Origin: Candidatus Campbellbacteria bacterium RIFCSPLOWO2_02_35_12
Lineage (GTDB): Bacteria > Patescibacteriota > Minisyncoccia > Phycocordibacterales > UBA2163
DNA length: 5,827 bases
Direction of reading: 5' to 3'
Assembly (NCBI GenBank): GCA_001774455.1
Contig: MFAC01000016.1
Span: forward strand, 1-5,827
Part shown: one piece after another, positions 1 to 5,827 of the stretch
Numbering within the stretch: position 1 is the first letter of the stretch
Layout of the letters: the number at the start of each line of letters is the position of its first letter
Program-made: the position numbers and the translations under genes
The notes under the pieces: generated by a model
Database searches by the model: none
Told to the model about the DNA's origin: nothing
What the model saw: the letters and a program-made list of their open reading frames with translations, nothing else

Positions 1-1
1 T

Positions 2-421
2 GAATTTACGGCTCCTACAACGATAACTGTTACAGAATCGGTTCAATTGCGCGAAATAGAAGCAGATTTTATGTGTTCGCTTGATAAAGAAAAATGGACG
101 GAATGCGATAAAGAGATAAGGGTCGCGCGTAAAACAACGCCTATTTATATGAAAAGTTTTGTTGAAAACGCGACATTATGGACATGGTTTATTGAAGACA
201 ATAACACAGCGCCGCTTGCCGAGGGGCAGTCAATAGGAACATTGCAGAATTCGAATTCTGAAATGACTCGTATGGATTTAGAATACGGCGAAGGCAATAA
301 ATTTATAAAGGAAGTTACCCTTAATATTGAAGGAGTGGACAGATTTGGATTGTCGGCAAACGGCACCGTTACAAAAATTCTCAATATTACCGTTCTGGAT
401 ATTAAATTTAAAGAGTTTTAG
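2..421 (+). CDS. 3' end of a probable secreted or surface protein with a C-terminal PKD/Ig-like domain (5' truncated by window)
   Basis: The frame is open from base 2 with no stop before TAG at 419-421, giving at least 139 residues, so the gene starts outside the window. The TTG at 47 is in frame but has no ribosome binding site and lies inside continuous coding sequence, so it is not a credible start. The visible protein is polar and Thr/Asn-rich with alternating beta-strand patterns and no membrane helix. Near the end, a stretch reading VTLNIEGVDRFGLSAN followed by a final strand (ILNITVLD) matches the usual C-terminal half of a PKD-type beta-sandwich, where VTLTV-x-D-x-xGLSA is common. Two cysteines (CSLDKEKWTEC) might form a disulphide. 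The gene is closed by its own terminator just upstream of pilB, so it is probably a separate transcription unit. An extracytoplasmic role is inferred from fold resemblance; the specific function is not recognised. Confidence 0.7.
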   Translation, partial: EFTAPTTITVTESVQLREIEADFMCSLDKEKWTECDKEIRVARKTTPIYMKSFVENATLWTWFIEDNNTAPLAEGQSIGTLQNSNSEMTRMDLEYGEGNKFIKEVTLNIEGVDRFGLSANGTVTKILNITVLDIKFKEF

Positions 422-456
422 AATTAGAGACTAAAGAGTAAATAAACAAACACGAC

Positions 457-491
457 AAAAAGAACTTATCCGTGAGGATAAGTTCTTTTTT
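457..491 (+). terminator. Rho-independent terminator after the PKD-like gene
   Basis: Bases 461-471 (AGAACTTATCC) and 476-486 (GGATAAGTTCT) form a perfect 11-bp stem around the tetraloop GTGA. The flanking AAAA at 457-460 can pair with TTTT at 487-490, and the right arm runs into a T tract (486-491). The hairpin sits 36 bases after the upstream stop codon and ends about 30 bases before the pilB start. The A run on the left side means it could also stop minus-strand transcription, but no convergent gene is seen here. Confidence 0.92.
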
Positions 492-506
492 ATATCGCAA
501 ATCGTT

Positions 507-515
507 TGTTATAAT
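507..515 (+). promoter_or_regulatory. Extended -10 promoter for pilB, predicted leaderless
   Basis: TGTTATAAT combines a perfect -10 hexamer (TATAAT, 510-515) with an upstream TGn extension. At the 17-base spacing the -35 position (487-492, TTTTTA) matches poorly and overlaps the terminator T tract, which an extended -10 can tolerate. Transcription normally begins about 6-8 bases after the hexamer, which falls at 521-523, exactly at the ATG at 523. No purine-rich ribosome binding site is present between 515 and 523. The mRNA is therefore predicted to start at or within two bases of the start codon. Confidence 0.7.
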
Positions 516-522
516 AAAATTG

Positions 523-2292
523 ATGTATATTCAAACAAAACATTTGAAAGATTTTATAATAGATTCGGGACTTATTTCTCGCGCCGATTTTGAAGACGCG
601 GAAGAAGAAAGCAAAAAGAAAAAAGAAGGCGGCTCGGAAGAAGATGTAGGCAAACTTCTTGTAAGCAAAGGACTTATAACAAATGACGATTTTCGCAGAA
701 TGCAGGCATATGTGCTTGGCATCCCTTTTGTTAATCTTAAAAACAAGAAAATTGATTTTGAAATTTTGTCGCTTATTCCCGAACCAATAGCGCGCAATAA
801 TAACATTATCGCGTTTAATAAGACCAAAGATAGTCTTGAGGTTGCTATGCTTGACACAGACGACCTTTCAGCGATTGATTTTGTGAAAAAAAAGGTCGGA
901 TTAAAAATTCTTCCGCGTCTAACCGATGACGTATCTTTGAAAGAAGCACTGCTTCAGTATCAAAAAACATTAAAAGCCGAATTCGGAGATATTATTAAGC
1001 GGGAAGCCGGAGCAATTAAAAATATCGCTGAAAATGAAGAAAACACAAAAATATCCGAAGACGATTTGAAAAAATTCGCAGAAGACATACCGGTCGTGCG
1101 CATAGTTGATTCTCTGCTTCGCCATGCAATTACACAAAATGTTTCGGATGTGCATATTGAGCCGATGGAAAAAGAAGTTCTTGTAAGATATAGGATTGAC
1201 GGTATTTTACACGACGCTATGATTTTGCCGAAAAACGCGGCGTCAAGCATAACTGCCAGAATAAAAGTTCTTTCAAATCTCAAACTTGACGAAAAACGGC
1301 TCCCACAGGATGGAAGATTCAAGATTGAGGTTAATAAAGAAAAAGTCTCGTTAAGAGTTTCAATTTTACCGACACATTTTGGAGAGAAAACGGTGATGCG
1401 GCTTCTTAAAGAGAACACAGGAGGATTTTCTCTTGAGGGCTTAGGTTTTCATGGAGAAGGGCTTGAGAGGATACATATGGCGACAAAATTAAAAACAGGA
1501 ATGATTTTAACGACAGGACCTACCGGTTCCGGCAAAACAACCACGCTTTATACAATATTGGATATTTTAAATACGCCGGATGTGAACATTTCAACAGTTG
1601 AAGACCCGATAGAATATCAAATGTCGAGAATAAACCAAACACAAGTAAAGCCGTCAATAGGTTTTACTTTCGCGTCAGGTTTGCGCTCTCTTGTAAGACA
1701 AGACCCGGATATTATAATGGTTGGAGAAATTCGTGATGAAGAGACGGCCGCGCTCGCCATAAACGCTTCGCTTACGGGGCATTTGGTTTTGTCCACGCTT
1801 CACACAAATTCCGCATCGGGAGCGATACCGCGACTTCTTGATATGGGCGTTGAACCGTTTCTTTTAGTATCAACCATTAATGTGATAATAGCCCAGCGGC
1901 TTGTAAGAAAGCTTTGCTCAAGAAGAGAAAAATATTTTTTGAGTGAAGAAGAAATTGATATACTTGGCAAATCTGTGGATATTGAAAAAACACTTAATAT
2001 TCTTAAAGAAGAAAAAGTCGTGAAAAAAAACGCCGACTGGAAAGAAATTTCTTTTTATAAACCGAAAGCGACAACGGAGTGCGAAGATGGTTATAGCGGC
2101 AGAATCGGGATACATGAAGTATTAAGGATGTCATCAACAATAAAAGAACTTATAATGAAAGGAGCAACGGCTGAAGAGATTGAAAACCAGGCGAAAAAAG
2201 AAGATATGCTTACTATGATAGAAGACGGAATATTTAAAGCCGTGCAAGGCATAACAACCATTGAAGAAGTGTTGAGAGTCATATCGGAATAA
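523..2292 (+). CDS. pilB: Type IV pilus assembly ATPase PilB (GspE family)
   Basis: This 589-residue protein is a secretion-superfamily hexameric ATPase that powers pilus extension on the cytoplasmic face by rotating PilC. Residues ~1-150 form an N-terminal GspE/MshEN-type domain; a charged linker (~150-185) leads to the catalytic region. Visible motifs are Walker A GPTGSGKTT (332-340, Lys338), the Asp box VEDPIEYQ (359-366), Walker B DIIMVGE (396-402, catalytic Glu402) and the His box TGHLVLSTLHT (418-428, His420 and His427). The family's GYxGRxGIxE signature is at 523-532. The usual tetracysteine zinc site is reduced to Cys465 and Cys520. Length is normal for PilB. The ATG at 523 is chosen because the in-frame GTG at 472 lies in the loop of the upstream terminator and would add 17 residues with no family counterpart. 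pilC follows after a 155-base gap holding a large inverted repeat. It could formally be a type II secretion GspE, but the neighbouring prepilin and PilC style favour a T4P. Confidence 0.95.
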   Translation: MYIQTKHLKDFIIDSGLISRADFEDAEEESKKKKEGGSEEDVGKLLVSKGLITNDDFRRMQAYVLGIPFVNLKNKKIDFEILSLIPEPIARNNNIIAFNKTKDSLEVAMLDTDDLSAIDFVKKKVGLKILPRLTDDVSLKEALLQYQKTLKAEFGDIIKREAGAIKNIAENEENTKISEDDLKKFAEDIPVVRIVDSLLRHAITQNVSDVHIEPMEKEVLVRYRIDGILHDAMILPKNAASSITARIKVLSNLKLDEKRLPQDGRFKIEVNKEKVSLRVSILPTHFGEKTVMRLLKENTGGFSLEGLGFHGEGLERIHMATKLKTGMILTTGPTGSGKTTTLYTILDILNTPDVNISTVEDPIEYQMSRINQTQVKPSIGFTFASGLRSLVRQDPDIIMVGEIRDEETAALAINASLTGHLVLSTLHTNSASGAIPRLLDMGVEPFLLVSTINVIIAQRLVRKLCSRREKYFLSEEEIDILGKSVDIEKTLNILKEEKVVKKNADWKEISFYKPKATTECEDGYSGRIGIHEVLRMSSTIKELIMKGATAEEIENQAKKEDMLTMIEDGIFKAVQGITTIEEVLRVISE

Positions 2293-2306
2293 AATCTAAT
2301 ATCTAT

Positions 2307-2408
2307 GAATTACGAAATACAAAAATTTAGGTCCTCGATTCGCAAAACCTCTTTATCTTCTAAATGTTTTTGCTCAACCAGACCGTAAATTTTTGCATTT
2401 CGTAATTC
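2307..2408. repeat. Long imperfect inverted repeat (hairpin element) between pilB and pilC
   Basis: The left arm (2307-2329, beginning GAATTACGAAATAC) and right arm (2386-2408, ending GCATTTCGTAATTC) are complementary over 23 positions, with a single G-T wobble if transcribed. The stem continues through GGTC (2330-2333) and GACC (2381-2384), with one bulged G at 2385. Within the loop, GCAAAA (2342-2347) can pair with TTTTGC (2368-2373), so the whole ~102 bases could fold as one extended hairpin. No T tract follows the right arm on the + strand, so it does not look like an ordinary terminator. It could be a dispersed palindromic repeat or small MITE, or an mRNA processing or stabilising structure between pilB and pilC. 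The pairing is seen directly; the role is unknown. Confidence 0.8.
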
Positions 2409-2447
2409 AAGATAATATATTATAAATTCGTAAACACGCGCAAATTT

Positions 2448-3665
2448 ATGTCAAGATTTTATTATAAAGCGATGAAAAGTAATGGAGAAAAATATGAAAA
2501 TACCATTGAAGCGGCCGACAGATTTTCCGTATATAACAATATTAGAAAAGAAGGAGGAACAGTAATTTTAGTAGAAGAGGAAAAAAAGAAATTTTTTAGT
2601 GACATTAATTTTATACCAGCTCTTTTCGGCGAAGTAAAGACGGATGATAAAATAATGTTTACCCGCAATCTTTCCGTGATGATAAAAGCGGGACTTCCTC
2701 TGTCCCGCGGATTGAAGACGCTTGAGAAACAATCTAAAAACAAGAAATTCAAGAACGTTATCAGACAAATTAATCTTAATATTCAAAAAGGTTCAAGTTT
2801 TAATAAAGCGCTTTCAAAATTTCCACGAGTTTTTTCTCCGCTTTTTGTTTCTATGGTAAAAGCTGGAGAAGAAGGAGGAGGACTCTCCGAAGCTCTTATG
2901 ATTGTTGCAAGACAGATAGAGCTTGCGAATAATCTTAAAAAGAAAATAAAAGGCGCGTTAATATATCCCTCAATTATCATAATCGCTATGTTTATTATCG
3001 GAGTGGTAATGCTTATATATGTCGTGCCTACGCTTACGCAAACATTTGAGGAACTTGGAGTTGAATTGCCTATGAGTACGCAGTTTGTGATATCTTTGAG
3101 CAATTTTTTAACCAATAATACTTTTACCGCGATAATACTCTTGATAATTGCCGTAATCGCCGGATTTGTCGGATTCCGTTCAAAAAAAGGAAAAAGAATA
3201 TTTGATTATTTAATACTTCATATTCCGATTATCTCAGGTCTTGTAAAAGAAACAAATTCAGCAAGGACCGCTCGCACACTCTCATCGCTTCTTGCCTCGG
3301 GAGTTGAGGTTGTAAATTCATTGTCTATTACTGGGGAAGTGATTCAAAACTCATACTATAAAGAGATTCTCAAAAAATCCGAGAAATATATACAAGAAGG
3401 ACTTCCTTTTTCGGAGGCGTTTATAAAAAATGAGAAATTTTATCCAATACTTGTCGGAGAAATGATATCTGTCGGAGAAGAGACAGGAAGACTTTCTGAT
3501 ATGCTTCTTCAGATAGCCGAATTTTATGAGGAAGAAGTATTCCGAAAAACAAAAGATATGTCTACTATTATAGAGCCGTTTTTAATGATTATTATAGGAA
3601 CCGTTGTCGGTTTTTTTGCCGTCTCAATGATTTCACCGATTTACTCTATTTCAAGCGGAATTTAA
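2448..3665 (+). CDS. pilC: Type IV pilus inner-membrane platform protein PilC (GspF family)
   Basis: This 405-residue protein is the polytopic platform that couples the PilB motor to pilin insertion at the inner membrane; 400-410 residues is the normal family length. A soluble N-terminal segment (1-65; RFYYKAM and the EAADRF/IRKEGG region are typical of PilC starts) precedes two T2SSF domains (~69-192 and ~272-396). Their internal duplication is visible in the paired motifs MVKAGEEGGGLSEAL (136-150) and MISVGEETGRLSDML (339-353). Hydrophobic membrane segments lie at ~171-193, ~224-243 and ~375-397. The ATG at 2448 fits the family N-terminus; it has no Shine-Dalgarno upstream. AT-rich hexamers such as TATTAT at 2418-2423 and TATAAA at 2421-2426 might act as a -10, but they lack a convincing -35. 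It is therefore unclear whether pilC is read through from pilB across the hairpin or has its own promoter. Confidence 0.95.
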   Translation: MSRFYYKAMKSNGEKYENTIEAADRFSVYNNIRKEGGTVILVEEEKKKFFSDINFIPALFGEVKTDDKIMFTRNLSVMIKAGLPLSRGLKTLEKQSKNKKFKNVIRQINLNIQKGSSFNKALSKFPRVFSPLFVSMVKAGEEGGGLSEALMIVARQIELANNLKKKIKGALIYPSIIIIAMFIIGVVMLIYVVPTLTQTFEELGVELPMSTQFVISLSNFLTNNTFTAIILLIIAVIAGFVGFRSKKGKRIFDYLILHIPIISGLVKETNSARTARTLSSLLASGVEVVNSLSITGEVIQNSYYKEILKKSEKYIQEGLPFSEAFIKNEKFYPILVGEMISVGEETGRLSDMLLQIAEFYEEEVFRKTKDMSTIIEPFLMIIIGTVVGFFAVSMISPIYSISSGI

Positions 3666-3724
3666 ATTATTCTAAAATCTTCCGAAAGTCAAGCTCGTAA
3701 TTCAAAGTAAATCGCGCGGTTTTT

Positions 3725-3753
3725 TTGAAAGAATATAAATTTTTTATTACTAT
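3725..3753 (+). promoter_or_regulatory. Sigma70-type promoter for the prepilin gene, predicted leaderless
   Basis: TTGAAA (3725-3730) and TACTAT (3748-3753) match the -35 and -10 consensus at 5 of 6 and 4 of 6 positions, and are separated by exactly 17 bases. Only six bases separate the -10 from the ATG at 3760, so the expected transcription start falls on or next to the A of the start codon. There is no ribosome binding site. The layout repeats that of pilB and suggests the prepilin gene is separately transcribed from pilC. Confidence 0.6.
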
Positions 3754-3759
3754 TAAATA

Positions 3760-5827
3760 ATGAAAATAAAAACAGCAAAGGACAAAGCAAGATTCAGTAA
3801 TGGCGCGTCTCTGATAGATGTAATTTTCGGAGTATCAATAATGCTCATTATATTTATAGGCATATTTGGTATTTTTAAATTAAGCATTGAATTGGTCTCA
3901 AGTTCTAAATCAAAAACAGGAGCGCTTGCTCTCGCGAATGAACAGATGGAATTTATTCGCTCTCTTTCATATAATGCTGTCGGAGTTGTGGGAGGCATTC
4001 CCGCAGGCAATATAGAACAAGAAGAAATAATAATATTAAATAAAACAATATATACGAGAAGAACTTTTATTCAATATATTGATGATTTAAAAGACGGACT
4101 TGAAGAGGAGGATGAAAATTTAATCACAGCCGATTATAAGCTCGTGAAAGTTGAGATAAAATGGACTATCGGAGATACCGAAAGAAAATTTTCGCTTATT
4201 TCAAACATTGTTCCAAAAGGCATTGAAACGTTTGAAGGTGGAGGAACTTTAATTATTAATTCAATTGATGCGTATGGCATGCCAATCGCGGGCGCGCAAG
4301 TTAATATAAAAAATAACACAATTTTCCCGACCATTGATTTAACGGCATTCACAAATGATTTTGGGAAAATAATGTTTCCAGGTTCTCCGGCGGCGGTTGA
4401 TTATAAGATAATTGTTACAAAAGACGGATATAGTACGGCAAAAACTTATGATGCCGATGTCAATAATCCAAATCCCGACCCCGGGCATTTGACAGTCGCG
4501 GAAAAAGAAACAACGCGCTCAACTTTCGCAATAGATTTATTAAGTGGTATGGATATAAACACATATAGAAAAACATTTACTTATTTTGTAAAGACAAACG
4601 GCAATAATTCAAATGACGGCCTCGCGCCTGACTTTGCTTTTGCGACGATAGGAAAAGCGGCGTCTGTTATGAATCCGGGCGACAAGGTGTATGTTGGAGC
4701 GGGAACATACAATGAATCTGTTGTCCCGGCGAACTCCGGTGTTTCCGGCGCTATGATTTCATATATTGCCGATACGGGCGGAGACGCTACAGGCGACTCC
4801 GGAGCGGTAATCCTTGACGGTTTTATTGATGGCGGCTCGGGAGATTTATGTTACGCTTTTGATTTATCAAGCGGAGCGGATTATTTGTTGATAGACGGAT
4901 TTGAAGCGATGCGACACAGAGATTGTGGAACAGATGATGCAGCATTTTATTTTATAGGCGATAGCAATAATAATATATACAGAAATCTCACGGCGCATGA
5001 CATCCGCAGGGATGGTTTTCATCTTGAAGGGACGAATAATCTTTTGGAAAATTGTCTTATATACAATACGGGAGATGACAGTTTGACTTTGCGCGCCAAT
5101 CTCTCAGACAGTATTATAAGAAATTGTTCATTCGCCGGAGACATAGGCATAGATACGGGAAGCGAAGGTTATGCCATTGAATTAGGGGGAACATATAGCG
5201 GAGCTAATTTATTTATAAATAATATTATTGACGGAAATATCAGCAATGACAAAAATTTATATTTATGGGAATACAATAATTGGACACAAGGAGAACTCTT
5301 CGGTATCGGCAATTTTAACTCCGACCCGCTTTTCGTTTCCACATCCACAAATAATTATCGTCTTCAACAGATTGCTTCAGGGCAAAGCTCCACATCTCCC
5401 GCGGTTGACAGTGGCTCTGATATATCAAGCTCTTTTAATTTAGATATTCAGACAACAAGAACGGACGGAGTGTTTGACGGAGGACAAATTGATATCGGTT
5501 ATCATTATATTACCACAAACCCGTTATTTACAGCCGCTCTTTATCCTATATTGGGCAATATTCTGTTTGATATGAAAGGAAGCAAGACAATAGGATTGAA
5601 TAATGGAGGCAATCCAATTTATAAATATTTACAGTCGCACCAGACGAATTCCGCAGGAGAGCTGTCGCTAAACAATTTGGAATGGGATAATTATTTTATT
5701 TCAATAAATGGCGTGAATACAGGTTATGATATCGCGGAATTATGTTTGCCTCATCCGATTTCTATCACTCCCAATACTTCAACAACAAGTGATTTATTTC
5801 TTGCGCCAAATACGGATAATTCATTAT
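3760..5827 (+). CDS. Large prepilin-like protein carrying Ig-like and right-handed beta-helix domains (3' truncated by window)
   Basis: The frame is open for 689 codons to the window end with no stop, so the C-terminus is missing. An in-frame TAA at 3754-3756 makes the ATG at 3760 the first possible ATG. Residues 1-15 (MKIKTAKDKARFSNG) form a basic prepilin leader ending at the expected prepilin peptidase site after Gly15. The mature start ASLIDVIFG has Asp in place of the usual Glu5 and leads a hydrophobic helix to ~45. Residues ~46-152 resemble a small PilV/PulG-like pilin domain (NEQMEFIRSL; VVGGIPAGNI). Residues ~160-262 look like a carboxypeptidase regulatory (transthyretin/Ig-like) domain (GMPIAGAQVNI, VTKDGYSTAKTY). 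Residues ~274-585 are a parallel beta-helix: a DUF1565-like opening (FVKTNGNNSNDG ... ATIGKAASVMNPGDKVYVGAGTY, 276-316), Asn-rich rungs, and a closing DPLFVS...YRLQ...SPAVDSGS...GQIDIGYHY segment. Residues ~594-682 are a second Ig-like domain (FDMKGSKTIG, NNLEWDNYFI). It is probably a minor or tip pilin exported by the PilB/PilC machine; adhesion or glycan binding is inference. Confidence 0.85.
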   Translation, partial: MKIKTAKDKARFSNGASLIDVIFGVSIMLIIFIGIFGIFKLSIELVSSSKSKTGALALANEQMEFIRSLSYNAVGVVGGIPAGNIEQEEIIILNKTIYTRRTFIQYIDDLKDGLEEEDENLITADYKLVKVEIKWTIGDTERKFSLISNIVPKGIETFEGGGTLIINSIDAYGMPIAGAQVNIKNNTIFPTIDLTAFTNDFGKIMFPGSPAAVDYKIIVTKDGYSTAKTYDADVNNPNPDPGHLTVAEKETTRSTFAIDLLSGMDINTYRKTFTYFVKTNGNNSNDGLAPDFAFATIGKAASVMNPGDKVYVGAGTYNESVVPANSGVSGAMISYIADTGGDATGDSGAVILDGFIDGGSGDLCYAFDLSSGADYLLIDGFEAMRHRDCGTDDAAFYFIGDSNNNIYRNLTAHDIRRDGFHLEGTNNLLENCLIYNTGDDSLTLRANLSDSIIRNCSFAGDIGIDTGSEGYAIELGGTYSGANLFINNIIDGNISNDKNLYLWEYNNWTQGELFGIGNFNSDPLFVSTSTNNYRLQQIASGQSSTSPAVDSGSDISSSFNLDIQTTRTDGVFDGGQIDIGYHYITTNPLFTAALYPILGNILFDMKGSKTIGLNNGGNPIYKYLQSHQTNSAGELSLNNLEWDNYFISINGVNTGYDIAELCLPHPISITPNTSTTSDLFLAPNTDNSL

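Noticed and set aside
245..260. Perfect 16-base palindrome CAGAATTCGAATTCTG
   Set aside because: It lies within coding sequence, has no flanking regulatory context and no second copy was noticed; one such palindrome in a window of this size is not very surprising.
47..421. A 124-residue gene starting at TTG 47
   Set aside because: The frame is already open from base 2 and reads as continuous protein, so the TTG is internal; the gene is better treated as 5' truncated.
960..1418. 152-codon open frame on the minus strand inside pilB
   Set aside because: It is antisense to the conserved PilB coding region, has no recognisable domain, and is a composition-driven shadow of the real frame.
523..2292. 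PilT retraction ATPase as an alternative for the first complete gene
   Set aside because: The 589-residue length, the N-terminal GspE-type domain and the remnants of the cysteine region point to PilB; PilT is about 350 residues and lacks these.
3709..3726. Possible terminator after pilC: a short AAATC/GGTTT pairing around GCGC followed by a T run
   Set aside because: Only five pairs including a G-T wobble and mostly A-T; too weak to call. The T run also overlaps the -35 of the next promoter.
5228..5443. 71-codon + strand frame inside the beta-helix region
   Set aside because: It overlaps the prepilin gene in another frame, while that frame has clear domain continuity across the same bases; it has no start context or recognisable product.
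1..5827. CRISPR array, tRNA, rRNA, insertion sequence or transposase
   Set aside because: No regularly spaced repeats, tRNA-like cloverleaf, rRNA segments or transposase frames were recognised by eye on either strand.

Overview
The window is AT-rich, tightly packed on the + strand, and encodes part of a type IV pilus (T4P) assembly locus. The PilB and PilC homologues, the style of the prepilin (Ala-Ser-Leu-Ile-Asp after the cleavage Gly, a short globular domain, then Ig-like repeats), the lack of Shine-Dalgarno sequences and the short intergenic gaps resemble Candidate Phyla Radiation bacteria (Patescibacteria, Parcubacteria-like). This assignment is inference from protein style; there is no rRNA or other taxonomic marker. 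The three visible stops are TAG or TAA and no frame is interrupted by TGA, which fits the standard code but does not prove it.

Layout. (1) Bases 2-421: the 3' end of a gene that begins before the window; its last ~95 residues look like a PKD/Ig-like extracellular domain. (2) Bases 457-491: a strong Rho-independent terminator that closes that gene. (3) Bases 507-515: an extended -10 promoter element directly followed by pilB at 523-2292, the 589-aa hexameric assembly ATPase. (4) Bases 2307-2408: a long imperfect inverted repeat in the pilB-pilC gap. (5) Bases 2448-3665: pilC, the 405-aa inner-membrane platform protein. (6) Bases 3725-3753: a sigma70-type promoter. (7) Base 3760 to the window end: at least 689 codons, unfinished, encoding a prepilin-like protein of unusual size.

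How they fit together. PilB hydrolyses ATP in the cytoplasm and drives PilC, which extracts processed pilins from the membrane into the fibre. The third gene starts with a prepilin peptidase cleavage site and a hydrophobic N-terminal helix, so it is probably a substrate of this machine. Its cargo is the most interesting thing here: an Ig-like (carboxypeptidase regulatory-like) domain, then a ~310-residue right-handed parallel beta-helix domain, then a second Ig-like domain that runs off the window. This is a candidate pilus-borne (perhaps tip) adhesin or glycan-interacting module. Two of the three complete starts (pilB and the prepilin) have a -10 element only 6-7 bases before the ATG, so their transcripts are predicted to be leaderless.
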